Source: Stutzerimonas chloritidismutans AW-1 (lineage in GTDB: Bacteria; Pseudomonadota; Gammaproteobacteria; Pseudomonadales; Pseudomonadaceae). Taken from it: a stretch of 64,000 bases of DNA. Position 1 is the stretch's first letter. Every line of letters begins with the position of its first letter. The notes beneath the pieces were generated by a model. The model made no database searches. It saw only the letters and a list, made by a program, of their open reading frames with translations, and was not told the DNA's origin. The translations under genes were made by a program, and so were the position numbers. The stretch lies in contig NZ_AOFQ01000003.1 in NCBI RefSeq assembly GCF_000495915.1, positions 1 to 64,000 on the forward strand. Direction: 5' to 3'. Positions 49,207 through 56,833 of this stretch are shown one piece after another.

Positions 49207-50058
49207 TTGAGGCTCACAGCAGTACGGCGGTGGATTCGCGACCCTTTGGTCCGCTCGATGGTCGGCGTGCTAGTGATCGCCGGCACGCTGGTCGGTTGCG
49301 CATCCTCGCCTCCGGGCGGTGGTGTGCAGGTCGTCGATCGCAACCAGCGTGATCGTGTCACCAGTGGGCAGTACATCGTGCGCCGCGGCGACACGCTGTG
49401 GTCCATCGCTTTCCGCTTTGGCTGGGATTGGCGCGATCTGGCCCGCGTAAACGGCATTCAGCCGCCGCATGTCATCTATCCCGGTCAGCGGATTCGCTTT
49501 AGCGGCGGCGCCACCCGAACGGCCGCTGCTACCCCGCAGCCGGTGCCCAGGCCTTCTTCCAGTCCCGCCCCATCCACCCCGGTCGTGGTCGCCAATCCGG
49601 TTCCGCGCCAGCCGGCGATCACCACACAACCTAAGCCCGCGGTTAGCCAGCCGGCGCGCACTCCGGTTACGCCTGTGACCCGCTCTGCAAGCGGTTGGGC
49701 ATGGCCAGCGAACGGCACGATCATCGGTCGTTTTTCCTCAAACGGTAGTTTGAATAAAGGAATTGATATCGCTGGGGATTTGGGACAGCCTGTCCTGGCT
49801 GCTTCTGATGGGACTGTTGTGTACGCCGGCAGTGGATTACGGGGTTACGGCGAACTTGTGATCATCAAGCACAGCGATACCTATGTAAGCGCCTACGGAC
49901 ACAACCGCAGGCTGCTGGTGCGGGAGGGTCAACAAGTCAAGGCTGGGCAAAGTATCGCCGAGATGGGATCGACGGGTACCGACCGGGTGAAGCTGCATTT
50001 CGAGATTCGTCGCCAGGGCAAACCCGTAGACCCGCTGCAATACCTGCCAAGACGTTGA
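49207..50058 (+). CDS. nlpD: Murein hydrolase activator NlpD (LysM-LytM lipoprotein)
   Basis: 283-aa outer-membrane lipoprotein that activates the amidase AmiC during cell separation. Lipobox LVGC near residue 31; LysM domain ~55-97 ([29 protein letters not shown], in part); Pro/Thr-rich linker; LytM/M23 domain ~165-283. The M23 zinc site is degenerate: Asn replaces the first His ([10 protein letters not shown]) and Lys replaces the first His of HxH (VKLHFEIR). A non-enzymatic role is expected, as in other NlpD. Start is TTG 49207 with GGGAG 7 bases upstream. In related species the main rpoS promoter lies inside this gene. Confidence 0.93.
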   Translation: MRLTAVRRWIRDPLVRSMVGVLVIAGTLVGCASSPPGGGVQVVDRNQRDRVTSGQYIVRRGDTLWSIAFRFGWDWRDLARVNGIQPPHVIYPGQRIRFSGGATRTAAATPQPVPRPSSSPAPSTPVVVANPVPRQPAITTQPKPAVSQPARTPVTPVTRSASGWAWPANGTIIGRFSSNGSLNKGIDIAGDLGQPVLAASDGTVVYAGSGLRGYGELVIIKHSDTYVSAYGHNRRLLVREGQQVKAGQSIAEMGSTGTDRVKLHFEIRRQGKPVDPLQYLPRR

Positions 50059-50158
50059 CCTGTCACCTGCCTGTTCCAGCACTAGGTTGGGCTTGAGCGT
50101 AGCCAGGGACCCGCGCCGCTTGGGCCTGTTGTCGAACCCGGAACAGGACAAGAATAAA

Positions 50159-51154
50159 ATGGCACTTAAAGACCACGCGCTGGAGTTTGACGTCGACGAT
50201 GCGGTTCTGCTCATGGAAACGCCGATCCACTTCGACCAGAAAGACAAAGTGACCAAGGCTGCCAGTGCAGGCAGACCCAAGGCCACATCCAGCAAACAGC
50301 ACAAGTTCATCGACTACAACCGGGCGCTAGATGCAACCCAGTTGTATCTCAACGAAATCGGTTTCTCCCCCCTCCTGACCCCCGAAGAAGAAGTGCATTT
50401 CGCGCGTTTGGCGCAGAAAGGCGATCCGGCGGGGCGCAAGCGCATGATCGAAAGCAACCTTCGCCTGGTGGTCAAGATCGCCCGACGCTACGTCAATCGC
50501 GGTCTTTCCCTGCTCGATTTGGTCGAGGAGGGCAATCTTGGTCTGATTCGCGCGGTGGAGAAATTCGACCCCGAGCGCGGCTTCCGCTTTTCCACCTATG
50601 CCACCTGGTGGATTCGACAGACCATCGAACGGGCGATCATGAATCAGACCCGCACGATTCGCCTGCCGATTCATGTGGTCAAGGAATTGAACGTCTACCT
50701 CCGGGCCGCTCGCGAGCTGACCCAGAAGCTCGACCACGAACCCAGCCCTGAAGAGATCGCCAACCTGCTGGAGAAGCCGGTCGGTGAGGTCAAGCGCATG
50801 CTGGGGCTCAACGAACGCGTCACTTCGGTGGACGTGTCGCTTGGCCCGGACACGGACAAGACGCTGCTCGATACACTGACCGACGATCGCCCGACCGATC
50901 CTTGCGAGCTCCTGCTGGATGACGATCTGTCCAACAGCATCGACCAATGGCTGTCTGATCTGTCCGAAAAGCAGCGGGAGGTGGTTATCCGTCGTTTTGG
51001 CCTGCGCGGCCATGAAGCCTCGACGCTGGAGGAGGTGGGGCAGGAGATCGGCCTGACCCGCGAGCGTGTTCGCCAGATCCAGGTGGAGGCGCTGCGCCGT
51101 CTGCGCGAGATTCTCGAGCGTAACGGCCTGTCGAGCGACGCGCTGTTCCAGTGA
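50159..51154 (+). CDS. rpoS: RNA polymerase sigma factor RpoS
   Basis: Stationary-phase sigma factor, 331 aa. It has region 1.2/2 ([32 protein letters not shown], in part), 2.4 with [21 protein letters not shown], region 3, and 4.2 HTH ([26 protein letters not shown]). ATG 50159 with CAGGACAAG upstream; upstream in-frame codons are not conserved. A 100-base leader separates it from nlpD. The rsmZ RNA gene follows, as in P. aeruginosa. Confidence 0.97.
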   Translation: MALKDHALEFDVDDAVLLMETPIHFDQKDKVTKAASAGRPKATSSKQHKFIDYNRALDATQLYLNEIGFSPLLTPEEEVHFARLAQKGDPAGRKRMIESNLRLVVKIARRYVNRGLSLLDLVEEGNLGLIRAVEKFDPERGFRFSTYATWWIRQTIERAIMNQTRTIRLPIHVVKELNVYLRAARELTQKLDHEPSPEEIANLLEKPVGEVKRMLGLNERVTSVDVSLGPDTDKTLLDTLTDDRPTDPCELLLDDDLSNSIDQWLSDLSEKQREVVIRRFGLRGHEASTLEEVGQEIGLTRERVRQIQVEALRRLREILERNGLSSDALFQ

Positions 51155-51160
51155 CATCAA

Positions 51161-51193
51161 TGTCGTCGGGTCTGGTTGCCGGGCCCGACGACA
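51161..51193 (+). terminator. Hairpin after rpoS
   Basis: TGTCGTCGGG (51161-51170) pairs perfectly with CCCGACGACA (51184-51193) around a 13-base loop, 6 bases after the rpoS stop. No T-run follows, so it may act as a Rho-dependent or mRNA-stabilising 3' end rather than a classic terminator. Confidence 0.5.
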
Positions 51194-51297
51194 ATCCCGC
51201 CGCTGCTGCACTCTTCCTGACCCCTTACACACGCGGCCTTGGGTCGATCCCTTGGCTTAATCCGTTGCGGTCGATTTTCTTGGTTGTCCTCTCCCTG

Positions 51298-51315
51298 TGT
51301 ACGCATTTGCTTACA
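51298..51315 (+). promoter_or_regulatory. GacA upstream activating sequence of rsmZ
   Basis: TGTACGCATTTGCTTACA matches the GacA box TGTAAGC-N4-GCTTACA with one mismatch. Its centre is about 180-190 bases upstream of the predicted rsmZ start, the spacing known in other Pseudomonas. The linker between box and promoter includes an AT-rich run (51386-51413), as expected for IHF-assisted control. A second palindrome, GCTTACAAACGTTGTAAGC (51309-51327), overlaps it. Confidence 0.8.
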
Positions 51316-51453
51316 AACGTTGTAAGCAAAGCCCACGAAACAGCTACGGCGACCGGCGATTTATGCCCGACTCACTACGCAACTTACTGATTTTTATAGA
51401 AATTATTAGATGCTCTGGATGGGCCAGGCAGTGCTGCGGCTGGATGCCACAGC

Positions 51454-51481
51454 TTGTTGTCGTCACGCCGATCATTAATAT
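51454..51481 (+). promoter_or_regulatory. Predicted rsmZ promoter
   Basis: TTGTTG (51454-51459) and TAATAT (51476-51481) spaced by 16 bases form a sigma-70 type promoter, placing the RNA start near 51488. Confidence 0.6.
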
Positions 51482-51487
51482 CGCACC

Positions 51488-51622
51488 CGTGCTCAGGGAT
51501 TAGCGCGGCCTTCAGGATGAAGGTCAAGGACCGCCGCAGGAAGCGGTGTCATCCAGGAAGATGAGAAGGGATACAGGGAACAAGGAAGGAGGCGGGCGGG
51601 GGCAAACCCGCCCCTTTTTTTT
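51488..51622 (+). ncRNA. rsmZ: RsmZ regulatory RNA (RsmA/CsrA-sequestering)
   Basis: About 135-nt RNA with at least eight GGA motifs, several in hairpin loops: CTTCAGGATGAAG (51510-51522), CCGCAGGAAGCGG (51534-51546) and CATCCAGGAAGATG (51550-51563), plus single-stranded AGGGATACAGGGAACAAGG. It ends with the GGGCGGG/CCCGCCC stem and a run of eight T (51592-51622). Position just after rpoS and the GacA box upstream match RsmZ of P. aeruginosa. By titrating RsmA it would relieve repression of secondary metabolism and biofilm genes. The exact 5' end is estimated. Confidence 0.92.
51592..51622 (+). terminator. rsmZ terminator
   Basis: GGGCGGG..CCCGCCC stem followed by CTTTTTTTT, directly after the GGA-rich part of the RNA. 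Confidence 0.9.
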
Positions 51623-51697
51623 GCCTGCGAGAAACTCCCGCTGAACCGAGTGGCCGGGGCACGGCCTAATGGGAACAGTCCATCAGCGGAGAACCAC

Positions 51698-51835
51698 ATG
51701 AACGGCGACCAGCACAACGACCAGCCCACCAAAGAGCAGGACGACGTGACCCGTCGGCCGGATGAGGCTGACGAAGATCAGCTCGATGAGGCTATCGAAG
51801 AAACCTTTCCAGCCAGCGATCCGATCTCGCCCTGA
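51698..51835 (+). CDS. Small acidic hypothetical protein (45 aa)
   Basis: Unknown function. Very acidic, with few hydrophobic residues: Asp/Glu-rich middle (DEADEDQLDEAIEE) and the end ETFPASDPISP. Short proteins with the EETFPASDPI ending occur in many Pseudomonas and other proteobacteria, from memory. ATG 51698 has GCGGAGAACC upstream, which supports real translation. It probably is disordered. It lies between rsmZ and a leftward GNAT-Nudix gene, where fdxA is found in P. aeruginosa. Confidence 0.75.
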   Translation: MNGDQHNDQPTKEQDDVTRRPDEADEDQLDEAIEETFPASDPISP

Positions 51836-51853
51836 TCAACCGGAGGCGCACGC

Positions 51854-52699
51854 TCAAACGGCTTGTTCCTTCCCCTCCGTACGCATCAATAGCGCAGGCA
51901 TGATATGCCTGCGCAACAGCGGCGCCACATCCTCCCTCGCGCATGGCGCGATCTCCATCCAACCCAGTTCTTCCAGTTCGGCCTGCACCTTCACTGCGTG
52001 GGGCAGGCGTCCGATGAACACATCCGCCTCCACCTGATGGTCCGGCTCGTTGGCAGCCGGTGCGCGGAAGTGCCCGAACGACTCGAGGTCATCATCCTCG
52101 AGCCTCAGGTCGAGTTCTTCATGAAGCTCACGCTTGAGGGTTTGCAGAGGTGTTTCGCCCGGCTCTGCCTTGCCCCCGGGGAGCATGAAGAAGCGGGTGC
52201 TGCGTTTGCGCACGACCAGGAGGCGTCCGCGTTCGTCGATCAGGCAGGCGATGGCGATGTTCAGGGTTGCAGCTGGCATGGGCATCATCCTTCGGTCATG
52301 GAGCAGGGCAATCAGTGCCTTGGTCCGTCGGTAGCGGGCCAGTCGGTCGGCCAGGGTGTCAGGCAGCTGGTCCGTCATGACGAAGCCAAGTCGCGTATAG
52401 AAATCCAGAAGTTCCGGTTTACAGAACAGCCAGACCGGTCCGCTGTTCGACATCAGCGCTTCGCGTACAAGCTGCGCGCCGATGCCGCGGCTCCGCTGCG
52501 AAGGGCTCACCAACAAGCCGGTCAGAAAATGCCCATCCGCTACTGGCGTCAGGCAGAGCCCACCGAGGATAGCGCCGCGCCGGGCCACCCAGCATGTGGC
52601 CTCGGGACGTATGCGGTTACGGCTGTTGTGGGCTCGATAGAACCTGACCAGCAGCGGCTGCAGAGCCTTGGGGAGCGGCGAATAGTCGAGAGTGGGCAT
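51854..52699 (-). CDS. GNAT acetyltransferase-Nudix hydrolase fusion protein
   Basis: 281 aa in two domains. Residues ~1-130 form a GNAT N-acetyltransferase with acetyl-CoA loop QRSRGIGAQLV (68-78) and a C-terminal LDFYTRLGFVMTD. Residues ~143-275 form a Nudix hydrolase with an intact Nudix box (GKAEPGETPLQTLKRELHEE beginning at Gly176, Glu182, Arg190-Glu191, Glu194-Glu195). Both active sites look functional. Substrates are unknown; the Nudix half resembles MutT/Ap4A-type enzymes. The GNAT domain is short. Confidence 0.85.
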   Translation of the reverse strand: MPTLDYSPLPKALQPLLVRFYRAHNSRNRIRPEATCWVARRGAILGGLCLTPVADGHFLTGLLVSPSQRSRGIGAQLVREALMSNSGPVWLFCKPELLDFYTRLGFVMTDQLPDTLADRLARYRRTKALIALLHDRRMMPMPAATLNIAIACLIDERGRLLVVRKRSTRFFMLPGGKAEPGETPLQTLKRELHEELDLRLEDDDLESFGHFRAPAANEPDHQVEADVFIGRLPHAVKVQAELEELGWMEIAPCAREDVAPLLRRHIMPALLMRTEGKEQAV

Positions 52700-52854
52700 G
52701 ACCGACCGTGGATTCTTCGAGGGCGCTAGTCTAGCGCCTGAGCTGCGATCGCCATACGCCCTGTATCCGACCGCTGCCGTTCATCCGTTCGCTGCATCTT
52801 TTCCGTCGTCTTGGCGCTCTCACCCTTAGCGTTTCCAACGACAGGAATAACAAC

Positions 52855-54792
52855 ATGTTGGATCTACTGATTGTGCTCGCATTCGTTTTCTACGGCCTTT
52901 CGGCAGGGATGCGCGCCCGCTCCAAAGCCTCGCAGAGCCTTCACGAATACTTTCTTGCCGGACGAACCATCAAGGGCTGGCGCGCAGGTGTGTCGATGTC
53001 CGCCACGCAGTTCGCGGCCGATACGCCGTTGCTGGTCAGCGGTCTGGTCGCGACTGCCGGGGTTTTTGCGTTGTGGCGGCTGTGGATATATGGGTTGGCA
53101 TTCCTGCTGCTGGCATGGGTATTCGCCTCCGGCTGGCGCCGTGCCGGGGTGCTCACCGACGCCGAACTAACTCGTGTGCGCTACAGCGGTCCCGCAGTGG
53201 TGCCGTTGCGGCTGTTCAAGGCGATCTATTACGGCACCGTTATCAACTGTGTGGTGCTGGCAATGGTACTGGTCGCGGCCATTCGCATTGCCGAGGTGTT
53301 TCTGCCATGGCACGAGTGGCTGCCGGGCGGCGTCTACGCGGTGATCATGGGCGCAGTGGAAGCCAGCGGCATACGGCTTGGTGAGAGCATCAGTGGGCTC
53401 GATCAGCTGACGACCAGCACCAACAATCTCATTTCGATCCTGTTGATCCTGACCTTCACGGCGATGTACTCGATCACCGGAGGCCTGCGTGCGGTGGTGC
53501 AGACCGATGTCATGCAGTTCAGCGTGGCGATGCTGGGTACGTTGGTATACGCCTGGTTCGTGGTGGACGCAGCCGGTGGACTGGGCGGCCTGACCGATCG
53601 GATCGTCGAGCTGTATGGCAGCGAGCAGGCGGCCAAGATGCTTTCGTTCTCGCCGCCGAGCAATGCCGGCGAGGCGCTGACGCCATTTCTGGTGATCGTC
53701 GGTTTGCAGTGGCTGTTCCAGATGAATTCCGACGGTACCGGATACCTGGCGCAGCGCAGCATGGCTTGCCCGACAGATCGTGAGGCGCGTATTGCCGGTT
53801 TGGTATTCACCTGGCTGCAGATATTCCTGCGCAGCCTGTTCTGGCTGGCGATAGCGATCGGTCTGCTGGTGCTGTATCCGTTCAGTCCAGAAGAGATGAG
53901 TGGTGAAGGCTTCACCGCTGCGCGCGAGGCGCTGTTCGTCACCGGTATCGAAGAATTGCTACCGCCGGGTTTCCGCGGGTTGATGCTGGTGGGCCTACTG
54001 GCGGCCCTGGCGTCGACCGTGGATACGCATCTCAATTGGGGCGCTTCGTACTGGAGCAATGATGTCTATGGTGGGGTCGTCGCGCCGAAGCTGCTCAAGC
54101 GCAAGCCCAAGGACAAAGAGCTGGTTCTGGTTGCGCGTCTTTCCAACGTGCTGATCCTGCTGATCGCGATGGTCATCATGGCCAACCTCGGTTCGATCCA
54201 GACGGCGTGGTTCATCTCCTTGCTGTTCGGTGCCGGAATGGGATCGGTGCTGGTACTGCGCTGGCTCTGGGAGAGGATCAATCTGTACTCCGAGCTGACG
54301 GCAATGATCGCATCGCTGATCACCGCGCCCTTGCTGCTCTACTACTTGGGCACCGATCCGGAGCGTGAGTGGATACGTCTGGGCATCATGTCCCTGGTTA
54401 CCTGCAGCGCCGCGATTCTGGTCAGCTACATCACCCCGCCCACGGACAAGGAGACGCTGGATCGCTTCTATCGCAGGGTGCGGCCGTTCGGCTTCTGGGG
54501 ACAGACCGCCGTGCGTTGTGGCGTCTCACGCCGGGAGTCGCTCAAGGCCCTCGGTGTACGCCTGTTTGCGGTAGGCGTTACGGCGCTATCGGTCTTCACG
54601 TTATTGATCGGCGTGGGGCGGTTGCTGTTTCCACAGCCGGAAGGAAGTTCTGTGCTGGCGTGGATATGTATCGCCGTTGGGTTGGCCTTGACACCCGTGT
54701 GGATGTATCTCGCGTTCAGCCGTTATTTCGATGATGAACGGGAAGATGATGTGCTTGAACTTCACGAGAAGAGTGCGGATGTGGCTGGCTGA
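52855..54792 (+). CDS. Sodium:solute symporter (SSS family)
   Basis: 645 aa, about 13-15 membrane helices. It has the SSS core: EYFLAGRTIKGWRAGVSMSATQFAADTPLLVSG near residue 32-64 (in part), LTFTAMYSITGGLRAVVQTDVMQF and LMLVGLLAALASTVDTHLNWGASYWSNDVYGG (in part). The long C-terminal part (~500-645) holds extra helices and a charged tail. The solute is unknown; the sequence is not close to PutP or ActP. A Na+ gradient from the Mrp antiporter could power it. The ATG is preceded by ACAGGAATAACAAC. Confidence 0.88.
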   Translation: MLDLLIVLAFVFYGLSAGMRARSKASQSLHEYFLAGRTIKGWRAGVSMSATQFAADTPLLVSGLVATAGVFALWRLWIYGLAFLLLAWVFASGWRRAGVLTDAELTRVRYSGPAVVPLRLFKAIYYGTVINCVVLAMVLVAAIRIAEVFLPWHEWLPGGVYAVIMGAVEASGIRLGESISGLDQLTTSTNNLISILLILTFTAMYSITGGLRAVVQTDVMQFSVAMLGTLVYAWFVVDAAGGLGGLTDRIVELYGSEQAAKMLSFSPPSNAGEALTPFLVIVGLQWLFQMNSDGTGYLAQRSMACPTDREARIAGLVFTWLQIFLRSLFWLAIAIGLLVLYPFSPEEMSGEGFTAAREALFVTGIEELLPPGFRGLMLVGLLAALASTVDTHLNWGASYWSNDVYGGVVAPKLLKRKPKDKELVLVARLSNVLILLIAMVIMANLGSIQTAWFISLLFGAGMGSVLVLRWLWERINLYSELTAMIASLITAPLLLYYLGTDPEREWIRLGIMSLVTCSAAILVSYITPPTDKETLDRFYRRVRPFGFWGQTAVRCGVSRRESLKALGVRLFAVGVTALSVFTLLIGVGRLLFPQPEGSSVLAWICIAVGLALTPVWMYLAFSRYFDDEREDDVLELHEKSADVAG

Positions 54793-55061
54793 TTTATTGG
54801 AAGGGTTTATATGTATATCACGCAACGATTCTATAATTGCCTTTCTAATATCTATTTGAAGGCTGTCGTGCTGGCATAACAATATCGCGTTCTAGGCTAA
54901 TTTTATAAAAATCATCGAATTGACGCTTTTTTCTATTGTTTTGCATGAAAAGCCGGTCATTCGTCGATTCCTTTGAGCAGTCTCAGGGTTTACATGCTTG
55001 TCTCAGGAATACGCATTGCTATTGCGTATTTCATAACAAGCACAAAAGCAGAGGTGCCGTC
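54793..55061. other. AT-rich leader region of the disrupted OMP gene
   Basis: 269 bases, much richer in AT than the neighbours. TTGACG (about 54919) is a possible -35 but no good -10 follows. AATACGCA (55008-55015) and TGCGTATT (55023-55030) form an 8-bp inverted repeat ~30 bases before the start codon and may be an operator or leader hairpin. Confidence 0.4.
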
Positions 55062-55296
55062 ATGAATCGACTTTTCAAAACTTCCTTAATGGTTGCCGCT
55101 ATGCTTCCGGCTGTTGCCGGTGCGGCTCCCATGACCGGTGACAAGGAAATCACATTGGGTGGTGCAGGAAGCAGCGACAAGGACTTTGACGATACTGTTT
55201 TTTCCGTACAGGGAAGTTGGGGTCAGTATTTAAGCGAATCTTCTCTCTGGGGTGTCCGGCAGACTGTCAATGCGCGTGATACCGAGGGAGAAAGTG

Positions 55297-56408
55297 GGCG
55301 GCCGCAAAAACTGAGTGCAACACCTGACCTTTCCGGTACGGTGTTGCCCCATGTCCTATTCCGAACTCAGCGTCGAAGAGCGCGCCGCCATTCAACTCGG
55401 TCAAGCCCAAGGTTTCAGCCTGCGCGGGATTGCTCGCCTGATCAACCGATCGCCCTCGACCATCAGCCGCGAGCTGAGACGCAATCAAGACGGCATTGGT
55501 GCTTACGCGGCCCGTAGCGCCCAACAACAGATGAGGATTCGGCGCCAAGCCTGCCGGCCCAAGCGCAAGCTGCTGCCGGGCAGTGAGCGCTTCGAGTTGG
55601 TGGTCCACATGCTGCGTGAGCGTTTGTCTCCCGAGCAGATTGCCGGCAAGCTGCGCAGCATGAACATTTCCAGCCTTAGAGATGCCTACGTCTGTCGCGA
55701 GACGATCTACAACGCGATCTATGCCCTGCCGGTCGGCGAACTGCGCAAGGAGCTGATCATCTGCCTGCGCCAAGGCAAGACGGCCCGCCGGCCGCGCTCT
55801 GGCGGTGTAGATCGGCGCGGCCAGATCCCCGAGATGGTCAGTATCCACGTGCGCCCGCCGGAGATCGAAGACCGACTGATGCCGGGCCATTGGGAAGGCG
55901 ACCTGATCAAGGGCAAGGCCAACGCCTCGTCCGTAGGCACCTTGGTAGAGCGCACCAGTGGCTACCTGATCCTGGTGAAGATGAACGACGCGACGGCGAC
56001 CTCGGCGATGGAAGGTTTCAGCGCGGCGCTCAATCGCATGCCGCTGGCGATGCGCAAGAGCATGACCTACGACCAGGGGCGGGAGATGGCGCGGCACGCC
56101 GAGATCACCCAGAAGACCGGGGTGGCGATCTACTTCTGCGACCCGCACAGTCCTTGGCAGCGCGGCAGCAACGAAAACATCAATGGCTTGATCCGCCAGT
56201 ACCTGCCCAAGGGCACAGACCTGTCGGTACACAGCCAGGAAGAGCTGGATGCCATTGCACTGCAATTGAATATGCGCCCGCGCAAGCGCTTCGACTTCAA
56301 ATGCCCGATTGAAGTCATGAGCGAGGTGATGCAAGAAGCCATGGCTATGCGGCATGATGCTCCAGCTTCAATTCAATAACCGTGTTGCACTCAGCTCCTG
56401 AAACCGCC
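55297..56408 (+). mobile_element. IS30-family insertion sequence
   Basis: 1112 bp bounded by imperfect 27-bp terminal inverted repeats: GGCGG...CTGAGTGCAACAC on the left (55297-55323), its complement on the right (56382-56408). It is flanked by a 3-bp target duplication GTG (55294-55296 and 56409-56411). It carries one transposase gene. Its size and 3-bp duplication fit the IS30 family. Insertion inactivates a small outer-membrane protein gene. Confidence 0.92.
55351..56379 (+). CDS. IS30 family transposase
   Basis: 342 aa. N-terminal HTH (SYSELSVEERAAIQLGQAQGFSLRGIARLINRSPSTISRELRR, in part) binds the ends. The DDE catalytic domain has Asp in GHWEGDLIKGK, Asp in TYDQGREMARHAEI and Glu in RGSNENINGLIRQYLPKG. 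The frame is intact, so the element may be active. ATG 55351 lies just inside the left repeat; an in-frame extension would start in the terminal repeat. Confidence 0.94.
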   Translation: MSYSELSVEERAAIQLGQAQGFSLRGIARLINRSPSTISRELRRNQDGIGAYAARSAQQQMRIRRQACRPKRKLLPGSERFELVVHMLRERLSPEQIAGKLRSMNISSLRDAYVCRETIYNAIYALPVGELRKELIICLRQGKTARRPRSGGVDRRGQIPEMVSIHVRPPEIEDRLMPGHWEGDLIKGKANASSVGTLVERTSGYLILVKMNDATATSAMEGFSAALNRMPLAMRKSMTYDQGREMARHAEITQKTGVAIYFCDPHSPWQRGSNENINGLIRQYLPKGTDLSVHSQEELDAIALQLNMRPRKRFDFKCPIEVMSEVMQEAMAMRHDAPASIQ

Positions 56409-56547
56409 GTGTCAAGTTCGATGGCTCGACTCGCGTCTTCTATGACTATCACTTCGGCACCGGCAAGGCACGGCCTTTCATCGGTGCGAGCATTGGTGGT
56501 GTCTACGGTGACCGGGTAGACGAGACGTTCATGGCGGGGCCGGGAGG

Positions 56548-56605
56548 CGGCTTCAAGTACTGGGGTCAGGACAAGTCGGCTTCAAGTACTGGGTTCAGGA
56601 CAAGA
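56548..56605 (+). repeat. 29-bp tandem duplication inside the OMP pseudogene
   Basis: Two adjacent 29-base copies (56548-56576 and 56577-56605) starting CGGCTTCAAGTACTGGG differ at two positions. As 29 is not a multiple of 3, the second copy shifts the OMP frame. Confidence 0.93.
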
Positions 56606-56727
56606 CGTTCATTACCGCGATGGCGGAATATCAGTTCCTGTTCAAGAGCGGCAGCGATGCACAGGATCGATATGATGACGGAGTGTTCCTCTACAGCATC
56701 GGTGTTGGCTTCAACTACTGATCAGGA

Positions 56728-56757
56728 CATGCGCGATGTCACCCGACATCGCGCATG
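56728..56757. terminator. Palindromic hairpin after the OMP pseudogene
   Basis: CATGCGCGATGT (56728-56739) and ACATCGCGCATG (56746-56757) form a perfect 12-bp stem with a 6-base loop. Neither strand has a T-run. It may end transcription of the OMP gene or of the convergent SIR2 gene. Confidence 0.5.
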
Positions 56758-56783
56758 CTAAATTGCCTGTGTCTTCGTCAAAG

Positions 56784-56821
56784 TGCCGTTTCGCTTGTTT
56801 TAATGCCGCTTCGCTTGTTTT
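56784..56821. repeat. Tandem 18-bp direct repeat beside the SIR2 gene
   Basis: TGCCGTTTCGCTTGTTTT (56784-56801) and TGCCGCTTCGCTTGTTTT (56804-56821) differ by one base and have a 20-bp period. They lie just downstream of the SIR2 stop on its strand. Confidence 0.75.
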
Positions 56822-56833
56822 TGGAAAAGGCTC

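Larger units (their letters stand above)
55062..56721 (+). pseudogene. Outer-membrane beta-barrel protein gene, disrupted by IS30 and frameshifted
   Basis: The N-terminal part begins MNRLFKTSLMVAAMLPAVAG with a signal peptide ending in AGAA, then DKEITLGGAGSSDKDFDDTVFSVQGSWGQYL. The rest follows after the insertion: VKFDGSTRVFYDYHFGTGKARPFIGASIGGVYGDR (in part), MAEYQFLFKSGSDAQDRY and the end SIGVGFNY, an outer-membrane C-terminus. Removing the IS and one 3-bp duplication rejoins the frame (GES|VKFDG). A 29-bp tandem duplication (56548-56605) then breaks the frame again. Restored, the protein is 171 aa. Family not identified beyond a small OMP barrel. Confidence 0.88.

Noticed and set aside
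55311-56394. Shorter IS boundaries at the 13-bp perfect repeats CTGAGTGCAACAC
   Set aside because: These give no target duplication; extending to the outer GGCGG arms gives a 3-bp GTG duplication and restores the OMP frame.
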